Shown here: positions 48,731 through 59,321 of the stretch, in pieces | Layout of the letters: each line of letters opens with the position of its first letter | Numbering within the stretch: position 1 is the first letter of the stretch | DNA from: Acorus gramineus | Taxonomy: Eukaryota > Streptophyta > Magnoliopsida > Acorales > Acoraceae | Direction: 5' to 3' | DNA: 64,000 bases | Assembly (NCBI GenBank): GCA_030737835.1 | Contig: CM060856.1 | Location: 991,026-1,055,025, forward strand | Notes under the pieces: generated by a model | Database searches by the model: none | The model's input: the letters and a program-made list of their open reading frames with translations, nothing else | What the model was told of the DNA's origin: nothing | Position numbers and translations under genes: made by a program

Positions 48731-48920
48731 CTACATGTATATGTTTCTAATACGAACATATTAGTTTAGTGATCATGAAATTGCTATCGAGGTATATACC
48801 TGTATGGAGGGGTATATGTCTATTTGACGATGTACATACATATATTTGGTTTGATTGGATGATGTAATAAAATTAGTTCATTCCTGAATGTTGGTGTACT
48901 ACCAGAAGTAATGTCTTGCA

Positions 48921-49271
48921 ATTGGGAGATCGGGGGACCGCAACAAGAAAAAGGCTATAGTTGCAACGTCATCAACTAAAAAATGGTTCCTCCTATACGA
49001 CTCTTACCGCAAGGAGCATAGTGCTTGGACGAAGAGGGCTGTCAAGTTATTGCAACAGACGATGCTAGAGTAAACTGCGAGGTGGCCCCACATTCTTGAT
49101 GTCCCTGCTCTGCAGCAGTCCGGTGGACAAGACTGTAATGTCCTCGTCTGCCATTGGATTGCTTGAAGGATGCTTGATATTCGTTGTTATTTTAACACCA
49201 AGGATGACATGGCTCATATGCGTGCTATGATTATAGCTGGATTTATGAATGATGAATTTTGTAGAGTTTGA
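48921..49271 (+). pseudogene. Ulp1-like (C48) peptidase C-terminal remnant
   Basis: A single frame reads KKWFLLYDSYRKEHSAW, then a TAA, then LQQSGGQDCNVLVCHWIA, then a TGA, and ends at 49271. QQSxGxDCxVxVC is the C-terminal catalytic motif of Ulp1/SENP cysteine peptidases (oxyanion-hole Gln and nucleophile Cys). The two in-frame stops make it non-functional. With 38631-38970 it brackets the 9.8-kb insertion, and the central part (including the catalytic His) is missing. Confidence 0.75.
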
Positions 49272-50289
49272 ACAAGTAAATTGTATTGTCTTGACTGATG
49301 TATATTCTACTATGTTTTGAATGTCATATAAATTGATTATGTGGTGTGATTATTTTGTTGTAAAATATGCATTTTGTGATTGACATAAAATTTTTGTGTG
49401 TTATATTTTTTTATTGTGATATATGCTTTGGAGGGTAGGTATATGCATTGTTACCTTACATATGTGCCCAGGTAGTAATGTGAATTCCATGTTGGAAACA
49501 AAAGGTTAACTTCTAATAAATAACAAAATTGTTCAAAACTTCATTTGTGAATGTCATCTATGTGTCAAATTCCTCGTATAGCTAGTGTGATTGTGATCCC
49601 ATATGAAAATTGTATTGTGAACTTCATAATTTCGATCCCATCTATACTATTAAACTCCATCCCAATATGTTAATGTCGTGTCAACATCCCAATACAAGCT
49701 AACCAAGTCACCATGGGGAGTGAACCTTCTTCAACAAACCATCTATAATATATCTATGATATTTAAGTAAGTATATACGTAATAAAGATATGTACATACA
49801 CATTCCAAAAAGAAAAAGAAATGTTGTCCATGGTGGTGAACAAGGTTGAATATGTAATAATTTATCTATTGTCAGCAATAGACTGCATTCGAAAGCCTAA
49901 GAGAGCACCTCGGCATTACACACAAGACTATCCTTGATATTTACTTTAATATCAAATCCAAGCATATTCTTTTACCCAAGGCAAGATGACTTTACATAGT
50001 GTTCCTTTTATAGTCCCAAGTCTCATGTACTTTGTTTGTCATCTAATGGGTTACATACATTCTTATATAAGGTATATACCTTCTTAGATGAGTTATATAC
50101 TTCATTAATTATTATTATCCTTTAATAGTAGAAAAAATCCAATGGAATGACACAAACTCACGCATCACACGCAAATTCAAATAGAAAGAATGCCAACCCG
50201 GAAAAAAACTGCAAGCAGTGATCACAATCACAGGTAAAAAATCTTAACTTCACTAGTCAAAAAAACGTCAATACATCTACAAATGACCC
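49272..50289. other. AT-rich spacer, no gene seen
   Basis: No coding frame or RNA gene is supported. Several gtatatac-type motifs recur (48800-48840, 49430-49450, 50070-50100), perhaps the non-coding part of the interrupted DUF1985/Ulp1 element. Confidence 0.4.
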
Positions 50290-50294
50290 ATCAT

Positions 50295-53200
50295 TGTTGT
50301 GCCTGTGTCATTTGGAGCGCTCTGTTTGAAAATTTGGCTACATAATTTTTTCCTCGAAGTTATATATTTCCAATTTGGTATTTGGATTTGATTTTGTTAA
50401 AATCCAAGATGAAGAGGTTTAAATATGAGTTTACTATGAGATGTCCAGTTTTGAGTTAGCTTTCGTACAGAAGTGGAATTAGATCAACTGGATTCTTGTA
50501 GTAAAAGTTATGGGTATTTTTCCAAGTATACCCCGGGGAGGGAAATTCTGGCAGCAGCCCTGTTCTATGTTTAGCTCTAATTTCGGAATAGCTAGAGGGA
50601 TTATTTGATCTTGGCATGAACATGAAAGTTGTAGATAATCCTCTTGGCTTTCCAACGGACTTGGAATTGTGCAATTCGGAGCTATATTGAGGAAGTTATG
50701 GCTGTTCCAGTGAAGCATGCGCAGAATTTCAAGTCAAGGATGATTAGGTCATTTTCTTTCCCTCTTAAGATATTTGTTGCATAAATATATATCTCTCTCT
50801 CTCTCTCCCCTCCCATTTTTCCCCACGTCAACCTCATCTTGGACCCCTCTTTCACTCTCTCAAAGCCCCCAAGGTGTTTGTGAAAATGTCTAAAAGAGAT
50901 GGTGAAGGAGATGGTGCAAGTGCTTGAGTAGGTTTGTGTGGGTGTGTTGTTGTGGATGATCTCCTCTCTCTCAAGCTCCCTTTTCATGGTCCCCCCCCCT
51001 GATTTGCAGCCATTGGAGGGCTGAGGTGGTGGTGGTGGTTGAGGTGGTCGCGGGTGCGTCGAGGGCCCCCGAACCTCCCCCTTTCGTTCCCGTCCAAGGT
51101 GAGCTCCTCCCCTTCTTTTCTTGGTTTTCATGGCTTAAGGGGATGTTAGGGAGGTCATGCATGCTAGGTAGATGGGTTAGGGTGTGTGTGAGGGGTTGGG
51201 GAGGGTTAAAATGAGGTTGGGATGGGCTGGGCGCGCGCTGGGCGCAGTCTGCGCGCGTGCGCGCAGGCGGGCTCTGGCGCGGGTGAGCGCGGAGTGGGCG
51301 CGCGGGTGCTGGCGCGAGCAGGGGTGCGCGCGGGCGTGCGCCCGAGCGTGCGCGCGGGCGGAGCAGTGCGCCTGGGCGCGGGGCTGGGGACCAGTGCGCG
51401 CGCGCGCGTGTGTGCACGTGCGTGCGCATGCTGGGGCGTGCGCGGGGTGCTGCGCGGGGGGGGGGGGGGGGGGGGGCGCAGTGCGCGCGGGTACGCGCTG
51501 GGCTGGACGCGCGATGCGCGCAGGCGCGCGCGCGTGCGGCAGCGCGTCTGGGCGAGCGGGCAAGCGTGCGATAGTGCGCCAAGGGTGCTGGGGTGCATGC
51601 GTGCGTGCGATTCGTGCGTGCGTGTGCGGGGGGCCATGCGTGTGGCTGCCCGAGGGTTCGGGTAGGTGTCGGGGCACTCGAACTCGCGTGCGTACGTGCG
51701 TGCTCGCATGCGTGCGAGCCCGTATGCATGCTTGTCCGAGTATTGGGTATTTCTAATGTATTTCTATGTGTAAATTGTGTTGTTTCTCACCAGTTGGATG
51801 CCCTACCTTGCAGATCTCGTCGGATGGGATGCGCGAGGTCCCGGGTCGTAAGGTGAGTGGTTTGATTCCAACCCCCCCCCCCTCTCTAGGGATGCGCTCG
51901 ACCCGCATAGACGCGCGTCGCGCATCGATGGGGCCCCCTAGCTATAATATGTAAATGCTATGCATGCATGATTAATATGATATATCCATGCCACCTTAGA
52001 CTTTGTATGCTAGGGATATGCACCCTTATATCATGTATAGCGGCCTATGCATGTTTAGTCACCTTGTCCCTTGATTTGAAAGCCCCGACCTACGCATGTT
52101 TCCCATTTTGTTTAAATTTATTTAAATCAAATGTGAGTATGTTGTTGTAAGCATGCCTTAGAGAATATTATAACCTTGTTGTTATAATATATGTTTCCCC
52201 GCATCTTAGTTATGCGCCCTGGAGGAATTCTTGAGAATTCATGACATTAGAAATGTTAGGAAGCGTTGTCGACGGATCCAAGAGGATCGCATGCGTGTGA
52301 GTAGGCTGTTTCTCTTCCCTTCGTCGGATCCGTGTAGGGACTCTCCGGCGTTAGACAGGCTATCCTGACAGAGGGCTCCCATCTGTAGGTACCTCCGATG
52401 TGTTCGGACAGTGCTGATCGTGGGAGTATATCAGGTAAGCTACGGAGCGGGGTCGTGCTCCCAGTGGACCAAGGGTGAATAGCAGTCTAGTCAGTCCCAT
52501 AAGGCCCATGTCACCCCCTAAAGGTGAGGGTGAGGGTGGGGTGGGTCGGCGATGTTACGACCCACTAGCTTGCGTAGTTACTCCTGTATAGGGACTATGA
52601 CTACTTTGAGGTTAATATGAGTGTGTTGGTTGTTGTTATGCATGTGTGTGATATCTCGATAAGCGAGTATCAAGAGTGGTTGTTTTCCATTGGGTTTCGC
52701 TTTGCGAACATGGGATCGTTCTCCCCTTCGTTGGATCCGATGTAGGAACTCCCCGGCGTTGGCTGTACCTGACAGAGGGCTCCCGTCCGTAGGTACCTCC
52801 GATGTGTCGGACAGTACGGATGGTGGGAGTGGACTAGGTGGAGGCCACGAGGGTGGGAAAGGGCTACTGGCGGACCAAGGGTGTAGAGCGGTGAGTTGAG
52901 GAGATCGGGTTGTAGATACTACCCGGGAGAGGGTTAATGAATGATGTCGCGAGCGTGGAATCGTTCTCCCCTTCGTTGGATCCGTGTAGTGACATCCCCG
53001 GCGTTAGACAGGCTATCCTGACAGAGGGCTCCCATCTGTAGGTACCTCCGATGTGTTCGGACAGTGCTGATCGTGGGAGTATACCAGGTAAGCTACGGAG
53101 CGGGGAGAGGCTACCGGTGGACCAGGGGTGTAGAGCAGTCTAAGTCTCTTCCCAAAGTCCCAAGATGTCTCCTTTCAGGAGTGAGGGTGTGGATGAGGCG

Positions 53201-53996
53201 AAGACACGTCGCCTCGTGACCCATTCGTTGTTCGACCGTTCCCATAGTTGTTGGGTCCAGTCTCGTGATCGATGTTGAAGGACATCGATGGGCGATTATC
53301 TAGATGTAGATGATCCAGTAGTGTTGAGTAGACCAGTAAATCCGAGTCTCTTCGACCGACGGTATGGTCTCTAGACCAGTAAATCCGGGTCTCTTCGACC
53401 GACGGTATGGTCTCTCTCCATAAGTCCCAAAAGACTCCCTCCGGGAGTGAGGGTGGGGGGTGAGGTTGGTCGCGCCGCCGCGTGACCCAGTTATCCATGG
53501 GTTTCTACCCATGTTTTCCTTGAAAGGAAATTGATTATGTATTGAACTGTAGAATGGTGATTGGTTTCCAGCCACTCACTGAGCTTGTAGCTCACCCCTC
53601 GCATACTGTTTCTTTTCAGGGGCAGTGTTGGGCGTGGGACTGGAGCTTCCTGTGGCGTGGTCTTATGGGCGTGGAGCGTTCTGCCGGCGGGTGGTGTGTG
53701 CGAGGCTGTCAGCATTCCTAGAGTCATTTATGCCTTGTAAATCGTGCATGTGGCACAGGTTGTATTTTCTTTGGTCTAGACTTGGCTTTCACAGGACATT
53801 GATTGTGTATTCGGGTCTGTAATAATGTTTTTGATTTACAGACATTGTTATATATTATGCTTCCGCTTTTCAGTCAGTTATCATTATCTTGCTTTGCCGC
53901 CTTGTGTATTGTTGTTGGTGTCCTTATTGACCTCAGGTATTGATAGCTGATATTATATTAATTTTGTCACGTCTCGGGGACGCCTGGGGCGTGACA
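50295..53996 (+). mobile_element. Solo LTR of a diverged Tekay-related subfamily, opposite orientation (3702 bp)
   Basis: Begins TGTTGTGCCTGTGTCATTTG and ends GGGGCGTGACA, the reverse-complement arrangement of the other LTRs. It is flanked by perfect 5-bp duplications atcat (50290-50294; 53997-54001). It contains the same GC-rich block (about 51220-51740, here with a ~20-base G run near 51457) and three copies of a module with ggctcccatctgtaggtacc-like sequence (about 52360, 52780 and 53025). Its first ~700 bp differ from the other LTRs. Confidence 0.9.
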
Positions 53997-54009
53997 ATCA
54001 TAACCCCAA

Positions 54010-54350
54010 TCAAACTGAATCATCATCGTCACCACCATTAGCTAGAGTAGTGACAAGGTCCCTCAAAGACCCCCAAACGGGAAGCTCCAACAGAGACCAC
54101 ATCACCCTCTCCTCCTTCTCCGCTACCAATGTCTCCGCCATGTCCAATTGGTTCTTCATCTCCCCAATCAGCGCCACCTGCGCATCCACCTACAACAAAC
54201 AAACGCATCATTAGCACCAACAATTCCACTCGCACATTTCATCAAACATGTTATGATCACCACCTGCAATAGGAGCTCATTGATGGACAGTCTGATAATG
54301 CTCAACACTGTCGGATCGGACGGCGGGGTGGAGGGGATCTGGGATTTCAT
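54010..54350 (-). CDS. Small two-exon gene, 88 residues, coiled-coil-like, function unknown
   Basis: Exon 1 is 54350-54264 (29 codons, starting MKSQIPSTPPSDPTVLSIIR). Exon 2 is 54189-54010 (59 codons and TGA). The 74-bp intron has a GT donor after TTGCAG and a pyrimidine-rich TGTTGTAG acceptor, phase 0. The protein is mostly helical and charged (VALIGEMKNQLDMAETLVAEK), ending in an acidic DDDDSV tail. I do not recognise the family. The solo LTR starts only 8 bp beyond the stop codon, so the natural 3' UTR has been displaced. It could also be the 3' part of a larger gene whose upstream exons I cannot see. Confidence 0.55.
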
Positions 54351-55316
54351 GTTGGTGAGCTTCAAAACGGACGCCGGTGGGGATGGCGGGGTCGAGCTCC
54401 TTGTGTTACCTCTCTATCTCCCCCTTCACTACCCTTTTTCTTTTTTATTTTCGTACGCTGAATCCTCTCCTCTGTCTCCTCGTCTCCAGCGGCGAAGGGT
54501 GGTGGTGGTTATCGTCTTCGTGGAGTTGTTCTGTGGCGGTTGCTACCGAGGGAAGAGAGAGAAAGAGAAACAATAAATGAAAATAAGTAAAAAGAGGGAA
54601 GAGAAAAATGGATACAAAACAAGGTGGCAGCTCAAAAAATTGGGCGGGAACTTTTGGGGGAAAATTTTTGGAAGCCCTTGGATGTTGTCGTGGAATAAAA
54701 AAAAGTACACGTGGACTGGCTGGCGTGGGGTCTAAGATTTGGACTGTGTTTGTAACTGAGTGTAGCAGAACTCTTTTGCCAATGGGATACCATAGGCACA
54801 AATTGGATGTCATGAGGGAAAAATATTCCGTAATTTCAGTCGATCAAAATGAGATATCTACAACTACTATTCCTTTTCTTGGGTCGCCCATCAAACAAGT
54901 CCCTCAAAGTGCAAAATCATGAGCCAATAGGTTGAATTTTTTTCTGATGGGATACCATGGGCACAAATCAGACGTCATGAGGGATAAATATTCCGTAATT
55001 TCAATCGATCAAAATGAGATATTTACAACTACTATTACAAATTAATGTTAACCTGACCCATACCCATATCGAGCAGAAAATGTTAGAGGCAACCCACATT
55101 TACAACCCTACTGAAGTTCTAGCATGTTTTAAAAATTTATGAAGGCACGTTAAAATAAAAATAAGAAATATATACTAGAATGAACTGAACACACTTTTTT
55201 ATTTATAAAAAGTTAAAAATTTAAAAATTTAACTAAATTAGTGTATACCAAATGGGGAACAATTTGAACAATTAAGATTCAAATGAGAAAGTTGTTTTAG
55301 ATATATGTGTGTTATA
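54351..55316. other. Spacer with a 165-bp-period direct duplication
   Basis: About 92 bp at 54782-54873 (tattccgtaatttca, gatcaaaatgagatat) recurs at 54947-55038 with few changes. Between the copies lies the dispersed repeat shared with 37471-37540. No gene is called here. Confidence 0.5.
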
Positions 55317-55326
55317 TTTTGTAATA

Positions 55327-55818
55327 GGCTAAAGACATATATTCTTACAAACATGGGTAAACCTATATAAATCTCTATCAAAGTTGGGGCAGATGTACAT
55401 TTTTAAAAAACTCACAAAAACCCAATTATAATCCTTAGGTTAAATTTACATCCAGATTTAATGGAATATTTCATATTATTCCATCACCAAGTAATTCTAT
55501 ATACAATATAGTTTCGGTAATCAATAATAAAAATAAATTAATCCCTTCAAAAAATCAAATTACCCCTGTAGGGCTTTTTATATTTCTTCATTCCCAAAGA
55601 GACATGGTTTGGAGAGATAATAAAATTGGGATAATTTTAGTCATTTCATGATATAAGTTACGTGTAACTAGATTAGATTGGGTTCGACTTAATCTATGCT
55701 GAGTGCGGGAATGTATATGGGTTTTTACGAGTTTTCAAGGACTTATATATCCATCCCAACTTTGATAAGGACTTTTATGAGATTACAAATGTTTATGGAG
55801 ATGTAGATATCTTTAACC
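55327..55818. mobile_element. MULE-type MITE (492 bp)
   Basis: The ends GGCTAAAGACATAT and, inverted, AGGTTAAAGATATC open a ~115-bp imperfect TIR that includes tatcaaagttggg in both arms. The flanks ttttgtaata (55317-55326) and tattgtaata (55819-55828) match at 9 of 10 bases. There is no coding capacity. Confidence 0.7.
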
Positions 55819-56039
55819 TATTGTAATATCGTGGGCGTTTATGAGGAGGGGGCTATTCATACATAATCCTTGTTTATAGATTTTCCCTCGCCTGCGGTGG
55901 GCGCAAGCAATCAATATTTTAAGAGTGTTGTTACACCCAGTTTTTTTTTTTTTAGCCTCAGTTTCAGTCCTATATACGTCGATAAAAAATTAATAGAGCA
56001 TATATTCATTTTAATGAGATATATGTTTCTATAAAAATT

Positions 56040-57891
56040 TTCTCATTTTTTTTGAGTTAAACGGTAGGCATACGCCTTAATAAATTAAGGGACGAAAGCC
56101 CAAGAAAAAGCATCATACAACTTCCTGAAAACATTCGCATGAGAACGAAGTAGAAGAGACATCTACTTGAACTCATCGACTACCTCCTCGCACCCCTAAT
56201 CCATTACAAGTATATCATCCTGAAATCTAATACCCCTTGCCCCCATACAAATGCTCCCCCAATCAGCAATGAAGCTCTTTGCCATATCCCATATATATGT
56301 TCTCCCCGTATGGTCTTTGGCCTTTAAAAATGACTAGGTTGCGAGACAACCACGTTGACCAAACCAAAGCTGGGACGAATAACTGAGATACCTTCACCTT
56401 CGCAGACTGGTCCCCCATCCTTCTCAGCCGCCGACCCGCTTCCCACATCCCCTCCAAGTCCCCAAAATGAACATGCATGCTCGCCACCACTTTTAACTGC
56501 TCCCACACCCATCACACCATTATGCATGTAGTGAAAAGATGATCTGCGGTCTCCTCCTCCACCCGCACATGGCGCATGTGACCTCCAACCTCGGCACCCA
56601 CCTCGTCAATCTGTAGCGAGTAAGAGTCTTCCTCTGATATAAAACCCATAGGAACATCTTAATCTTGAGTGGAACCTTGCACCCCCAAACCTCCCGATGT
56701 TTAACCGCTGTGATCACCAAATGAGGACGCTCTCCTCCACCAATCGTAACCGCTCTTAACCACATAACCAATAGCGCTGGCTCGACTCCAAACTACCACA
56801 TCACGTTGATCTGCCACTGGCCCTACCTCCTAGAGCAGCTCACGAATCTGAAGTAACTTCTCCACTTTCGCCTCATGTAAACCTCTCGTGAACTTCATGT
56901 CCCAATGCTCCAAGACCCCCCGACCATTCCAAAACAAACACACTGCCCCCTATTTCAATCTTGCAATATGAAAATATTGCCGAAAAACGGTCCCTCAGTG
57001 GCTCATCACCGATCCGAACGTTGATCCAGAATCGAATAGTTGACCCGTCCCCTAGCCTCCACTTAATACCCCGAGAGAATTGATCCTGAAGCAGGAGAAT
57101 TCCTTTCCATAACCACGAAGTCCATCTCATCACCCGAGAAGACGATCCCTCGTCAATGAACCACAACCATAGAACTCTCACACCACTCTACACCACATTA
57201 AATCTAGACAAGATATCCATCTCCACAACCACTTCATTAGGAGTGCTCGATTCATGTCCTCCAAACATAAAATGCCCGCTCCCCTTTTCAACTTACTGGA
57301 ACAAACAATCTCCCACTTAACTAGAGGAATCCGTCTCCTAGTTTCTTCCGCTCCGCACCACAAGAAGCGTCGTCTAATAGCTTCCAATCTGCCCAACACC
57401 CCTTTTGGAGATATGAAAATAGATAGATAATATATAGGGAGATTAGACAAAACCGCTTAAACCAATGTGAGTCCCCCCCCCCCCATGCTTAGAAAGGAGC
57501 TCTTCCATCCTACTAATTTCCTCTCAAACTGGCCTACAAGAGGCGCCCAATCGATCTTCTTCAGCTTCAAAATATGCAAAGGGAGCCCAAGGTGAGACAT
57601 CGGGAGTTGCTTTACTTCACAAGATAAAATGTGTGCGAGCCGAGCCAAGTGACGCTCTCCAACATCTATCCCAAGAATCGCGCTCTTACAAAAGTTCACT
57701 TGAAGACCCGATACCAATTCGAAGCAATGCCACACAAATTTCACACCACGGACCGCATCCACCTTTGCTTCGCTCAAAACTATGGTATCGTCGGCATATT
57801 GAACATGTGAAACAATCTCCCCCCCGTTCCCTGCAAGCCAAACATTTGAATTTTTTTCACATTTTTTTGTAAATGTATACAAGCAATTCAT
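56040..57891 (-). mobile_element. 5'-truncated L1-like LINE, degenerate
   Basis: Fragments of one ORF2 appear in several frames on the minus strand: the RT active site YADDT (VQYADDTIVLSEAKVDA, in 57891-57457), the RT tail (SIFISPKGVLGRLEAIRRRFLW; KWLWRWI, in 57450-57178), a linker (WRLGDGSTIRFW, 57181-56873) and the zf-RVT domain (WGCKVPLKIKMFLWVL, 56771-56520), ending with LVWSTWLSRNLVIF. A T run at 56046-56054 on the plus strand is a likely poly(A) tail. Everything upstream of the RT palm is lost, as usual for L1. Frameshifts show it is inactive. Confidence 0.85.
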
Positions 57892-58857
57892 TGAAGTACA
57901 TGGTTCATTTTTTATGAAAACATATATATCATTAGATGATGTATAATATTTTTTAAAAATTCAAAACATATGTAGATTGGAATTGGGGTTAAAATGGGTT
58001 GTATGTAACATTATCCATATTTTGATAACTTATGGGAGAAGATGTGATACTTCATTCGCGAATGAGATGCGGTGCTGGTTGAGGCTCCGGTTATTAGAGT
58101 GGTGAACGATAATTTGCGAGTGATCGAGTGACGAGTTCAGGTTGGGCTTGGTTGAATTCTCTTATACTCGGCTCGAGTCTACATTTTATTGTTTTTACTT
58201 CTTCTCCTCTTATCCCTTATTCAGACATTTTTCATTTTGTACTATTATCTGTGAAATAGAAATGTCAACATTATCTCAAATAAAAATTAGTATCCATATT
58301 TTAAATGGTTTTAAAAGCCTCAAATAAAGTCAGAACCGAGATCATTTCACGTAGAACTGAACTAGCAGATGCTCTAGTCCTGATGACCCAACCTGCTGCG
58401 CCACCCAATTCTATCACAAAAAAGACACACGGAACTCGACTAAAATCACAAATAATCAACCTAATTACAAGGGTACTACCACCACAAACAATAATTTCAT
58501 ATCAAAAGTATTGTATTCCCCAACTACCAAATCCAGTCACAGGTCAGAGTCTATAGAGAGCACTTCTGACCATTGACCGCCCCCTCTCCTGGGTAATGGA
58601 GCCTACCCACCCATCTCAATAAACAGAATCCCCAATTCCACACACTACGCCAGTGCCATCACTGCCATCCATTGCCAATCCAAAACCAGAAATCGAAATT
58701 CTACTCCCCGACAGCTTGACTGCCCCCCTCCACATGACGGACGCCACATCATACTCTTAGGTCACATTTACCTTTCTTTTCTTTAGAGCAAAACAATCAA
58801 GACCCCGATAGAAATAGCGGTTAGGTTTGGTTTTCCTGCGACGCTTCAAAGTGTGAC

Positions 58858-58894
<37 letters not shown>

Positions 58895-59321
58895 GCTCTC
58901 GGTTTTCCCACTGCTTTATCTTTCTTGCTTGCTTTTTCTTTTGCTTGCACAGGCTTTGATCAAATACTGTAATAATGTATGTGTAACTTTGGTGCTCTCT
59001 GACACACACTGGACCAAATTTATTTAAAATCAGGAATCCATGCCACAAAAGAACAGAAGCAGCTCAGTTGCCGATATATCGGGCACGGGCCCCACGTTCA
59101 TCTCCCGTTCATTTCTCTGCATTTAACGACCCTCTCTCCTCCCAAAAGAATCCAATATGATCCCCCCCCCCCCTTTGTTAAAATTTTTACTTCTATTATT
59201 TAATTAAAATAAATATACCTTGCTATTTCTCTCTCTGTCCAGTGTGATATAAATCATGTAATGTGCATTTAACTTTTGGGTTTTGGGAGGGTTTTCCACT
59301 GTAAATGTTTGCAACAATCCC
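57892..59321 (+). other. Intergenic and presumed IQD promoter/leader
   Basis: No gene is recognised. A (TC)n(AC)n microsatellite at about 58858-58896 lies ~430 bp upstream of the IQD start codon and may lie in its promoter or leader. A C run occurs at about 59162-59174. No confident TATA box is assigned. Confidence 0.4.
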
